Assembly (NCBI GenBank): GCA_001600355.1
Contig: BCJU01000001.1
Coordinates: forward strand, 6,076,013 to 6,140,012
Direction: 5' to 3'
Length of the DNA stretch: 64,000 nt
From: Meira nashicola
Lineage: Eukaryota > Basidiomycota > Exobasidiomycetes > Exobasidiales > Brachybasidiaceae
A program made the position numbers and the translations under genes. Of the stretch, positions 49,860-59,240 are shown in pieces; the stretch's first letter is position 1, and the number at the start of each line of letters is the position of its first letter. The notes below the pieces were generated by a model. That model was given only the letters and a program-made list of their open reading frames with translations. It searched no databases and had not been told where the DNA came from.

Positions 49860-50818
49860 GATCTCTATCTAATAACAATGAGAATTACGTGCGTTTTATT
49901 GATTTATATATTTTGCTTTCTAATTACTCCTTTTCGTATACCCAAAGTTTTGCCGAAGATCCGAATGTCCGTTTGATGAAATGATGATTTATAAATGAAT
50001 AATGTTGAAGTGATTTTCGAGTATCGCTTACGATGTCCAATTTCCTCCCAACGGATATCAAGTATGATGCTTCTAACAGTGTACCTTATGCAGGAACATA
50101 GCAAATTATCTATATAAATATATAGATTTAGGCGAGAATATCGATTGCGTGATATAAATTTTATTCGTCTCCATCATTTTTTTCTTTGTTCGAGCACACC
50201 ATCATACCATGTGGTTATTATTCATGCAACATTATATTAACTTTTTTCATGCTTTTATGCTTTTCAGTTGAGCTTTCTTTTTCGAATCGGCGAATTCGGC
50301 GTGTACATACTACACCTTTGCTTGTTTTTTGTTGGTTGTTTTATATGCATAAAAAATAAAACATGAATGGTAAATCTCTTTTTAGCGTAAAAAAGGTGCA
50401 ACCAAAACCACGCGGTACAAACGATTTCTTGACAGGACTGATTTTCTACTTTGGTGCGGATAAATGAAAGTCGATGGCGCCATCGAATGTATGCACCTTT
50501 AGCTTGATTTTCTAGAAAAAAAAAGAGAAAAAGACGGAGGAGATAAAGAAGCAGTAATTTAGCTTAAGCGCCACACAATGGCCTTCTCCCGACGGTAAAC
50601 CATGCATACATTCATGTTAAGAGCTTGAACCCGCATACATTCAACCATAGCCCCGATAATTTAGGTTGAACAAAAATAAAGATGTTTTTTTTGATTGATT
50701 ATAAAAATGCGTATATATATTTCCCACACAAGAATCAGGAACAATCTTTTCTACCCCTTTCCCCTCCTCATAAATCTTCTTTTTCCCCTTTTTTACTGCT
50801 TCACATCATTCTGTCATC
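49860..50818. other. Intergenic region between the OPT genes
   Basis: About 0.96 kb, AT-rich, with a 16-bp palindrome at 50471-50486 (separate entry) and a pyrimidine-rich stretch at 50745-50790 just before the OPT2 start. No gene is seen. Confidence 0.5.
50471..50486. repeat. 16-bp perfect palindrome upstream of OPT2
   Basis: TCGATGGCGCCATCGA is fully self-complementary, about 335 nt upstream of the OPT2 ATG. Candidate transcription-factor dimer site. Confidence 0.5.
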
Positions 50819-53209
50819 ATGACGCTTGATGTAAAACAAGATACGGTGCAAGCCACTGTTAATCCTCTTATCTCCGATATTGATCTTGCTCCTGCTCTTC
50901 ATTCTGATCAGCCAGAAAGTGAAGGCAGTATTGATGAAAAAAATTCACCCGAATCAGAAAAGAAGACAAGCTACGAAGAAGGTGGTGTAAAGGAAGTACT
51001 AGATAGAGATAGTCAAGGTGAACAAGAACTAGACACAAATCGAATCATTCGAACGGGTAGAGATGTTTCGGAATTTCTATTATCTGATCGTGATGATGGA
51101 GATCCTTCGATCACTTTTAGAGGGATAATACTAGGTTTAGCAGGTGCAGCATTTGCATCTACAATGTTTCAATTATATCTGTTTAAGCCAACACAAGCAA
51201 CCATTTCAGGTTCATTCTTGGTAGTTATCATTTACACTTTAGGAAATTTATGGGCAAAATTATTACCTTCTTCGATTTCACTTAAAGCAAGATGGGGAGA
51301 GAAACCTTTAACTAGATCAAAGAGAATTTTATTAACCGTCGCTCACTTTATCAATCCTGGTCCGTTTGGCTTGAAAGAACATGCAGTTGCTTCAATCACT
51401 GCCACAAGTGCATCAAACGGTGCAGGAGCTCTTGTTCCATTTGCTGCACAAAAGCTTTATTACGACGTTCCTCTCACAGCTGGAAATGTGATTATGAGTA
51501 CATTATCGATTGGTTTATTCGGTTATGGTCTCACAGGTCTTTTACGTCCAATCATCATCGCTCCTTCGGAAATGGTATATTGGTCAAATATTCCTTTGGT
51601 TCAATTATTTCAACGTATGCATTGGGATAACGTTACACAATCAAAGCCACTTCGTTGGTTCTGGTATGCTTTCATCTTTATGACACTTTATGAATTCGTA
51701 CCGGCATACATGTTCCCTTTATTGGTTGCATTTTCAATTCCCTGTTTAGCTTCCCAAAATGCACCTGTTGGTAAACAACAACTTTTGACAAACATTTTTG
51801 GTGGATCAGTTGCGAACGAAGGACTTGGCTTGTTTAGCGTTTGTTTTGATTGGCAATATATTCAATCTTTTCAAACATCACTTCCACTTATCCAACAAGC
51901 TAATTCATGGATCGGTTTATTCTTTTGTTATATCATCTTTGCCGCATTATATTATGGAAACGCATTCGGTGCCCGTGACTTACCTTTCTTATCAACAAGT
52001 CTTTGGACTGAAGCAGGTACCAAATATCCCTCTACAAAGGTATTCATTAATGGAGTATTGGATAAAACCGCGCTAGCAAAATATGGTCCACCTCGTTTAA
52101 CTGCAACATATGCTTTCGGAATGTTTGTTGGAAATATGAGCGTTGGAGGTTTGATTGCTCATGTATTCTTCTTTTGGGGTCCTAGAATCTTAAAGAATAT
52201 TAAAGAATCACGCACAAAGAACTTCAGCGATAGACATCAAAGAGCAATGTCAAAATACCCTGAAGTTTCGTATTTATGGTACGTTGGCATTTTAATATTT
52301 GCTTTTATTCTTGGTCTTGTTGCAAATATTCGTGAAGGAACAACAATGCCAGTTTGGGCTTATATCATTGCTTTATTGATTGGTTCAGTCATTGCTCCAT
52401 TCAGTGCAATCCTTTATGGTATGTTTGGAAATGGTGTCAATACAAATTTGCTCTTAAAAATGATCGCTGGTGCAGCAGTTCCTGGTCGTCCTCTTTCGAA
52501 TTTATACTTTGGAGCTTGGTCACATACAGCAATCGCTCAGGCACTCAACTTGGCTGGAGATTTAAAGATGGGAACCTACCTCAAGATCCCACCTTACACA
52601 ATGCTTGCAACACAAACACTATCGGTAGTATTTGGTTCTTTTATCAATTATTCAGTCATGATCTCGGTTACTAATAATCAACGCGATGTTCTTTTAACAA
52701 ATAATGGTTCAGGTCAATGGTCAGGACAATATTTTAGTTCTGTAAACACACAAGCAACTGTTTGGGCACTTTCGAAAGAATTATACAACGTCGGAAAGCC
52801 ATATGTCATTGTTCCAATCGGTTTGGCTATAGGTTTTCTTGCCGTTTGCCTTCATCGTTTAATCACACATTATAAGCCAAAGATTGGAAGGTTAAATTTA
52901 CACGATTTAAATTTACCAATCATTTTTCAATATAGTGGCTGGTTTGCATATAATCAAACACAAAGTTGCATTATGCTCACTACTGTAGTTTTGGGTATTT
53001 TCGTTCAATTTTACCTTAGAAATTATAAACCAAAGATTTTTAAACGATACAGTTATATCGTTGCAGCAGGATTGGATGGAGGTACTCTTCTTACTATTTT
53101 CATTCTTTCGTTTGCCGTCTTTGGTACTGCTGGACCAGCCAAGCCTTTCCCTACATGGGCTGGAAACCCTTCAGGTTATCCTGATCGCTGTCCAGATCCA
53201 TCGTCGTAG
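50819..53209 (+). CDS. OPT-family oligopeptide transporter, copy 2 (intact)
   Basis: 796-aa integral membrane transporter that imports small peptides with protons. The first 90 residues are acidic and cytosolic, followed by about 14-16 hydrophobic segments. Motifs shared with OPT proteins: FINPGPFGLKEHAVASITAT, NAFGARDLPFLSTSLW, SAILYGMFGNGVNTNLLLKM, IAQALNLAGDLKMGTYLKIP and LLTNNGSGQWSGQYF. The C-terminus YPDRCPDPSS is nearly identical to copy 1 (YVDRCPDPSS). No intron. Tandem with copy 1 in the same orientation, clearly a local duplication in which only copy 2 has kept a full frame. Confidence 0.93.
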   Translation: MTLDVKQDTVQATVNPLISDIDLAPALHSDQPESEGSIDEKNSPESEKKTSYEEGGVKEVLDRDSQGEQELDTNRIIRTGRDVSEFLLSDRDDGDPSITFRGIILGLAGAAFASTMFQLYLFKPTQATISGSFLVVIIYTLGNLWAKLLPSSISLKARWGEKPLTRSKRILLTVAHFINPGPFGLKEHAVASITATSASNGAGALVPFAAQKLYYDVPLTAGNVIMSTLSIGLFGYGLTGLLRPIIIAPSEMVYWSNIPLVQLFQRMHWDNVTQSKPLRWFWYAFIFMTLYEFVPAYMFPLLVAFSIPCLASQNAPVGKQQLLTNIFGGSVANEGLGLFSVCFDWQYIQSFQTSLPLIQQANSWIGLFFCYIIFAALYYGNAFGARDLPFLSTSLWTEAGTKYPSTKVFINGVLDKTALAKYGPPRLTATYAFGMFVGNMSVGGLIAHVFFFWGPRILKNIKESRTKNFSDRHQRAMSKYPEVSYLWYVGILIFAFILGLVANIREGTTMPVWAYIIALLIGSVIAPFSAILYGMFGNGVNTNLLLKMIAGAAVPGRPLSNLYFGAWSHTAIAQALNLAGDLKMGTYLKIPPYTMLATQTLSVVFGSFINYSVMISVTNNQRDVLLTNNGSGQWSGQYFSSVNTQATVWALSKELYNVGKPYVIVPIGLAIGFLAVCLHRLITHYKPKIGRLNLHDLNLPIIFQYSGWFAYNQTQSCIMLTTVVLGIFVQFYLRNYKPKIFKRYSYIVAAGLDGGTLLTIFILSFAVFGTAGPAKPFPTWAGNPSGYPDRCPDPSS

Positions 53210-53267
53210 TTTATATATGTGTAATAAATCAATATTGACATGGTTACATGTATATATCTTTGAGATC

Positions 53268-53715
53268 TTAATAGTGAGTGACTTTACCGCAACATGCATA
53301 AGTACCGCAAATAGGTTCGATAGTTTGACTTACTCCATTACCATGTAAGTCTAAAGTGGCACCTAAGCATGATTCGATTGCGTATTCGTTTGTACCACAA
53401 GATTTCCTAGATTCAGAAAGGCAAACATTTGTTGCTTTCCTGTTATTTATGAAAGTTAAAAAGTAGATAAATGTCAGGAATGAATTTTCATGATCAAATA
53501 ATTTTAATTATACAACTTACTCTAAACAAGTTCCTGTATCGCCAGGACAGCCATCACATTGACCCCAAACATTTTTAGAAGGTAGATCACCAGAATTGAG
53601 GCAAATATCTTCACTTTGACAGTTTGGATTTTCAGGGCATTTAGATGTTAAAAACAAGTTGTAAAGAAGTGATGCCCATAATCGCGAGGAAAATGAAAGA
53701 TTTGTTGGTAATCAT
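53268..53715 (-). pseudogene. VWGPC-family secreted protein (frame-broken copy)
   Basis: Exons 53715-53521 and 53439-53268 (GTAAGT...ACAG, phase 2). The first exon starts MITNKSFIFLAIMGITSLQL, a signal peptide, then meets a stop right after a TTTTT run; one frame over the family sequence continues CPENPNCQSEDIC, NVWGQCDGCPGDTGTCLE. Exon 2 is intact: KATNVCLSESRKSC and ICGTYACCGKVTHY. Compared with the intact copies there is one extra nucleotide at the run. The rest of the gene, including both splice sites, is well kept, so the break is recent or an assembly error. Confidence 0.62.
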
Positions 53716-54133
53716 CGTTAAGGGTGAAATATTTGAGTTGTTGAAGAAGGAAAATAATCATTATTAGAAAGTGCGCTCTTATATACCTTACTCTCCTAAT
53801 CAAAATTTGAATCGAAAGTGGCATTTTTACTGACGTCATAACTTCATATAATCCATTTAAGGAACTCCGCAGACATGAATGAATTTCGGCTCCTTAAAGC
53901 ACTCAATAAAAAAAGGAAAAAAAGCTTTGGTTCCGTATTTTCATATTCGTTCTTACCCCTATATCGATCTATACGAACTTTAATAAATCCATTTCAGACG
54001 TCATTGTTGAAATTATGTTGATTAAATGAATATAAAAGAGGATTAAGGATAAAAGAATTGAACATTAAAGAGGATTAAGGTTAAAACATGTTTGGGTCGC
54101 GATATAAGATAATGGGATAAATCTTGAATAGTT
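53716..54133. other. Intergenic region within the VWGPC cluster
   Basis: 418 nt, AT-rich. No gene is seen. Confidence 0.5.
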
Positions 54134-54592
54134 TCAATGACGCCTTGGCTCTGGCTTACCGCTCCATGTGATACCGCAACATGGAAAATCACCACAGATA
54201 TGACTGATTGTAATACCGTTTTTGGCTTTTGTTGCTGATGAACAGTTTGGAATTTCATATGTCCACATTCCACTGCAACCTGAAGAAGCAGAAACGCACT
54301 GATTTGCTGATGATTTACTGTTGAAAAGTTGAAAATAAAAAATAAAAATATAAAAGATTTTAGTAAGAATTCTTTTCGACTTTATTAATTGTACGTACTA
54401 TAAACAAGTTCCTTGACCGTCTGGACAACCTTCACATGGGCCCCAAACCAATAAAGAAGGATCATCATCGAATGCAAAACAAACTTCTGGTGTTTGACAA
54501 TTTGGAATCTGTGGACATGCGAATGAAGAAACGTATTGCAAAGAAGCAGTACCAAAGATAGTAACGCTGAGTAAAGTTTTAATGGGAATCAT
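54134..54592 (-). CDS. VWGPC-family secreted cysteine-rich protein (intact)
   Basis: Exons 54592-54399 and 54317-54134 (donor GTACGT, acceptor ACAG, phase 2) give about 125 aa. Signal peptide MIPIKTLLSVTIFGTASLQY, then FACPQIPNCQTPEVCFAF, SLLVWGPCEGCPDGQGTCL and, after the intron, KSSANQCVSASSGCSG, IPNCSSATKAKNG and HICGDFPCCGITWSG. A TATAAAG box lies at 54646-54640. An alternative upstream Met is at 54619. The Cys frame matches the copy at 12618. Confidence 0.8.
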
Positions 54593-54840
54593 AATGAATG
54601 ATTTGATTGGTGGTAGCAAGATAAAAAGTTTTCTTTACACTTTATAAAATAAATGCAAGTTGATCAGAAAAGAGTATAATGACTCCTTAATTTCATTTTC
54701 GCATTAAAAACCTCCTATTGCGATCCGTACCCGAAGTCAACATTAAAAATGTATTGATTAAAGTTATTGAAATGTAGAAATGACTAAAGAGTAATACCCC
54801 TTTGCATACCTAACAAAGAGGTTGTCATATCATATCACCA

Positions 54841-55293
54841 TCATTTCTGCTTGCCATGGTGGTTGCGCGTTGGTGTACCGGTCCATTGAATACCACAACA
54901 TGGGTAAGCATCACAAATATGATTGATTGAAATACCTTTTTTGTCTTTGTTGCTGATGAACAATTCGGAATCGCATATACATACAATCCAGTGCAACCTG
55001 AAGACTTAGTAACGCACACATCTGATGATTTCCTGTTGAAGATAGGAGAAAAATAAAAGTTCAGTAAGTCTCCTCCTCAGGCTTATAGATTGTACGTACT
55101 CTAAACAAGTTCCTGTACCTTCAGGACAATCTTCACATGGACCCCAAACCATATTAGAAGGATCATCATCGAATGCAAAACACATTTCTAGTGTTTGACA
55201 ATTCGGAATCTGTGGACATGCATAAGGTGAAACGTATTGCAAAGAAGCAATAATAAAGAGTGCGATGATGAGTAAACATTTAGCGGGAATCAT
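54841..55293 (-). pseudogene. VWGPC-family secreted protein (frame-broken copy)
   Basis: Exons 55293 to about 55104 and from about 55035 (donor GTACGT, acceptor ACAG). The first exon is intact: signal peptide MIPAKCLLIIALFIIASLQY, then ACPQIPNCQTLEMCFAF, MVWGPCEDCPEGTGTCLE. Exon 2 runs KSSDVCVTKSSGCTG and IPNCSSATKTKK, then an AAAAAA run after which the family ending (HICDAYPCCGIQW) is found one frame over, stopping at 54841. The uninterrupted frame instead ends at 54825 with an unrelated tail lacking the last cysteines. Exons 1 of this copy and the one at 54592 are very similar, so the duplication is recent. Confidence 0.62.
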
Positions 55294-55584
55294 AATGTCT
55301 TTTGTTTGTTCGGTGGTGGTAGAAAGAAAGGGCAATCTTTACAATTTATGAAAGTTTCATAAGACTCATTCGCGGTAATCCTAATAAAGTACTTACATCT
55401 AACCTTCCCGACGCCTTCTCAATTTCGTCAGATTCAAATTTGACACCAAAGACCGGAGTGAAATAACTAAAAAAAAGTACGCCACCAGTTGCGTGGACTG
55501 TATAATGCAGACGGACCCATACTCATGATTACATTCTTTTTTTCTGTTCATATGTTACAGTATGAATACAAATCGATCCTCTTT

Positions 55585-56910
55585 TCACCTAGGACCGTAG
55601 CCGGAGCTGCGAACATTAGCATATCGATTATTCAATCCAGAAGAAGCAGTAGAATCTGTCGTTGATCTTCCTCGCACTGAAGAAGTAGCTCCTCTTCCTC
55701 TCGTCGAAACAGTGCCCCTGGTTGGTATCCCACTTCCTCTCACAGCAGAACTTGTCCGAGCACCTCTCACGCCTGCAGTGACGCCGGTCCTTGAAATTTG
55801 CTTTTGCTGCTGTTGTTGAACCAATTCAGCAGCTAGACGGGCTTGTTCTGCTTCCCTTGCTCTTTGTGCTGCCAATCTAGCAGCTTCTTCCGCCTCTTCC
55901 CTCCTTCGCCTTTCCTCCCTTTCCGCCAGTTCGAGCGTCAATGCGTGCATAGCTTCATCTTCAGTAACACCTTTCCAATCTTTATCCATTAAAAGTTGTT
56001 GTGTGCGTTCAGTCTGTCTCATTAAATCGATATAAGTATCCAATAATGCATTCGTTTCCCCAATTCGTGTAGTAAAATCTTCTACTTGATCGGCACTTTG
56101 AACGAGCATTTGCTCATATGCATCAAAGACTTTATTCAACCTTCGAACTTCGGCCAATTGATCATCAAAATTGATACTCTTAGATCCTTTTTGTGGTGTT
56201 GCCTTCGCTAAAAGGGCGGCTGAAGCATCTTTTGATCGTTCCAGTGAGGCAACCCGTTCTCTTACACTAGATGTACTTCCCGTACTTGATGCTAAAATTG
56301 GATTCTTTACAAACAAATCATCCCCTATATCATCTCCTGCATCTGTAGACTGACGAGATTTAGCTTGAGAGGATGCTGTTTGAGCTGGACGTGCGAATAT
56401 ACTCTGTCGTGCTTTTTGCGGTCCTCCTTTGGCCGTTCGTCCACTTGTCAATGCACCTAGTGTTCTCTCCTTCTTTTGAGAAGTTCCATGACCGTTCCCA
56501 TTGGGAGAACTATTTTGAGCATCTATTCCTTCCAACAATCTCATCTTCCCTTTTGTTGGACTAGCTTTGGGACCCCAACTCGGTCTTCCTTTAGGCTTAC
56601 TTGGCGATGTATTTCGTAGGCTAAGTCTTGCTTGTGAAGGTCTTGGTCGAGCGGAAGAAGAGGATGAGATGGCTGTTGGCATTGAGGAATCCATCAAACT
56701 TAAATCATCAATCCCTCTTCTCATACTGCCGAGATCCAAGAATCCCGACTCATCTTCGTCCAATAATCCGCCTTCGCGTTCTAATTGATCGGCATCTAGG
56801 ACGGGAGAAAACTGAAGGCTAGGTGAAGCAGCCTTCTTTGGTGAACGACTAGAAGACTTAAACGGAGACGAAGATTGCCTCGAAGAAGAAGCTTGAGCCA
56901 TTATGATCAC
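55585..56910 (-). CDS. DUO1: DASH/Dam1 kinetochore complex subunit Duo1
   Basis: Fungal microtubule-ring component that couples kinetochores to spindle microtubules. The Duo1 domain is at about residues 255-320: LAEVRRLNKVFDAYEQMLVQ, VEDFTTRIGETNALLDTYID, LMRQTERTQQLLMDKDWKGV. It is followed by a long Glu/Arg/Ala coiled coil and a basic SxIP-like tail with SGIPTRGTVSTRGRG, which may help microtubule binding. The N-terminal half is Ser/Pro-rich with SP and SPxK sites (NTSPSKPKGRPSWGPKASP). 441 aa is long for the family but common in basidiomycetes. A second Met at 56901 (MAQASSS) may be the true start. Confidence 0.86.
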   Translation of the reverse strand: MIIMAQASSSRQSSSPFKSSSRSPKKAASPSLQFSPVLDADQLEREGGLLDEDESGFLDLGSMRRGIDDLSLMDSSMPTAISSSSSARPRPSQARLSLRNTSPSKPKGRPSWGPKASPTKGKMRLLEGIDAQNSSPNGNGHGTSQKKERTLGALTSGRTAKGGPQKARQSIFARPAQTASSQAKSRQSTDAGDDIGDDLFVKNPILASSTGSTSSVRERVASLERSKDASAALLAKATPQKGSKSINFDDQLAEVRRLNKVFDAYEQMLVQSADQVEDFTTRIGETNALLDTYIDLMRQTERTQQLLMDKDWKGVTEDEAMHALTLELAEREERRRREEAEEAARLAAQRAREAEQARLAAELVQQQQQKQISRTGVTAGVRGARTSSAVRGSGIPTRGTVSTRGRGATSSVRGRSTTDSTASSGLNNRYANVRSSGYGPR

Positions 56911-57766
56911 GTTCTGTGGACCTTGTGATGATGATCATGTTTAAAGTGTTGTTCTCTAATAATGTTGGAAACGCGCAGAGCAGCTTTAACGCGGTCGATT
57001 AATTTAAAACGCGATTTACCCGTACCTGCTTCGCTTCATGCACAGCACGTGGAATTGCAAGACCCTATCACTGGGCGTCGGACTTTTCTAAACCTAGAAT
57101 GCTTTTTTTTTTAAGCGGGAGCGTAAACGTACGTACAATCAATAAATCATCTCTAGTTTCAGCCCTTTTACGCCTTTTTGAGTGCAGTCTAGTAGTCTAC
57201 GTAAGCCGCATCCTAGGCACGAACGCAAAAAACTCAATTCTTGAACTTGCTGCAAATGTCGTACGCCAACAACCATCACCATAAAATCATCCTATTCGTC
57301 GCATCTTTGCAGCGTATCGGACTTGGTTATCGTTATTGTCTCTTGACGATCACATTCCGTTAAGCAAGACAATCTCCACAACTTGGAATCAACTAAATTC
57401 GGGCATTCAATTCGATTGCTTTGCCTACAGATATTTTTCATCTCTGTTTCTCCCCATTCGATCAATATATCGTCGACCTCGCGAGGATTGTTCATGTTAG
57501 CGTCGCTTCACTCTTCTATCGGAAATCGACCATCGCCGCATTCGCGCAGGCCCAAACCGCCATTCTTATTGCCTTGTAAGGAACCATTTATAGGTCCTTG
57601 ATACGGCATTTCCCTTCAAAGAAGTTCACAACCGCAATTTTCCATTTTTGGAGAGCATTTATGCATATATTCCTATCAATACGCTCTCAGAGAGAAGCTT
57701 TAAATATAGCACGCCATTTAACATAAGTGACGTGCATCTCTTTTTACGCATTTACAAGTATTCAAT
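56911..57766. other. Divergent promoter region of DUO1 and eIF5
   Basis: About 0.86 kb with higher GC than other spacers and several CpG-rich clusters (AACGCG near 56970, 56991 and 57010). Short frames on both strands are not coding-like. An unseen 5' leader exon of eIF5 is possible. Confidence 0.45.
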
Positions 57767-59080
57767 ATGGCTGTCGTCAACGTTCGTCGTGATGTCGACG
57801 ATAAATTCTATCGCTATCGCATGCCTTTATTGCAAACCAAGATCGAAGGTCGTGGTAATGGTATCAAAACCGTTGTCAGTAATATGACTGATGTTGCTCG
57901 TGCTTTGAGCCGTCCTCCTACTTATCCTACCAAGTACTTCGGTTGCGAATTAGGCGCTCAAACCACTTTTGACGAAAAGAATGAACGTTACATCGTCAAC
58001 GGTGCACATCAGCCAGATCAATTGCGTAAATTGCTCGATGACTTTATCGACAAATTCGTACTTTGCGGTAGCTGCAAGAACCCCGAAACGGATCTCAAGA
58101 TTACCAAGGATGGTATGATCTTACGTGACTGTAAAGCTTGCGGTGCACGTAGCGATGTTGATATGCGTCACAAATTGACCACATTTATTGTCAAGAATCC
58201 TCCTCCCAAGAAAAAGAAAGGATCCAAAAGCCAAGGTCAATCTGCTGATGACGGAAACACAGCTGAAGGCGGTGGTTCTGATGATGAATTAACTGCGCGC
58301 ATCAATGCTGAAGCTGCTCACATTCCTACTGCTGAACAAGTAAAAACAGCCGATGATGATTGGTCCGTCGATACTTCTGAAGAAGCTGTCAAAGCCCGCG
58401 TTAAAGCTTTGGAAGGAAATATGAACACTTTAAGTCTTGGCGGTGATGAAGATGAAGAAGATGAAGACAGTCCTTACAATCAATTCGGTCTCTGGTTGAT
58501 TGCCAACCGTAAAGGTGGAGAAGAAGGTCGGGAATGCACTGCAGCTGAAGTGTACAAGAAAGCACAAGAATTTGGCATCGAAAAGAAACATAAAGCCGTT
58601 CAAGTATTAGTGCAAGGCCTTTTCACCGAAGATGCTGTCAATGAGCTCAAGAAGTATGGTCCTGTGATCGCAAAGATGACCACAAGCGAGAAACATCAGA
58701 AATCCTTATTGGGTGGTGTTGAACGTTTGGCCGGTATTCAATTTCCCAACTTGATTCCCAATGGTGTTCCAAAGATTTTGATGGGTTTGTACCAAATTGA
58801 TGCTTTGGATGAAGAAGTCGTCAAAAGTTGGGCAACGCACGTCAGCAAAAAGTACGTTGACAAAGAGACCAGCAAAAAGGTTCGCAAAGCTGCCGGCCCA
58901 TTCATCACTTGGCTCGAAGAAGCTGATGATGAAGAGAGCAGTGAAGAGGACGACACCGAAGAGGAAGCTCCTGCTAAACCTGCTACAAATGGTAAAGCTG
59001 CCCATGCCAAAGCTCCTGCCGCCAAATCCGCACCATCTCCTGCAGAAGAGGATGATGACAGTGATTTGGACGACCTCTAA
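57767..59080 (+). CDS. TIF5: Translation initiation factor eIF5
   Basis: GTPase-activating protein for eIF2 in start-codon selection. The N-terminal domain opens MAVVNVRRDVDDKFYRYRMP; the Arg of FYRY (residue 16) corresponds to the catalytic Arg15 of yeast. GRGNGIKTVVSNM and PTYPTKYFGCELGAQT follow, then the zinc ribbon FVLCGSCKNPETDL and DCKACGARSDVDMRHKL. The C-terminal W2/HEAT domain spans about 245-400, ending in acidic aromatic boxes (FITWLEEADDEESSEEDD). Codon use is noticeably biased to C-ending codons (CGT, GGT, AAG), as expected for a highly expressed gene. 437 aa, intronless. Confidence 0.96.
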   Translation: MAVVNVRRDVDDKFYRYRMPLLQTKIEGRGNGIKTVVSNMTDVARALSRPPTYPTKYFGCELGAQTTFDEKNERYIVNGAHQPDQLRKLLDDFIDKFVLCGSCKNPETDLKITKDGMILRDCKACGARSDVDMRHKLTTFIVKNPPPKKKKGSKSQGQSADDGNTAEGGGSDDELTARINAEAAHIPTAEQVKTADDDWSVDTSEEAVKARVKALEGNMNTLSLGGDEDEEDEDSPYNQFGLWLIANRKGGEEGRECTAAEVYKKAQEFGIEKKHKAVQVLVQGLFTEDAVNELKKYGPVIAKMTTSEKHQKSLLGGVERLAGIQFPNLIPNGVPKILMGLYQIDALDEEVVKSWATHVSKKYVDKETSKKVRKAAGPFITWLEEADDEESSEEDDTEEEAPAKPATNGKAAHAKAPAAKSAPSPAEEDDDSDLDDL

Positions 59081-59240
59081 TCCGTTCATTTTTCTCAGTA
59101 TCTCAGCTTCTCTTTCTCACCACCTCTCTCTCGTCTTTGTTTCCAGTTCTCTTAGCGATCTGTCTCTCTCTTCTTTTGATATATGACTTTAATCTATGAA
59201 TTCTGACAATTACGAACCCTGCTTACATACATACTACAAA

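Noticed and set aside
57099..57601. Short frames between DUO1 and eIF5
   Set aside because: Overlapping frames on both strands with no conserved features; more likely promoter and leader DNA.
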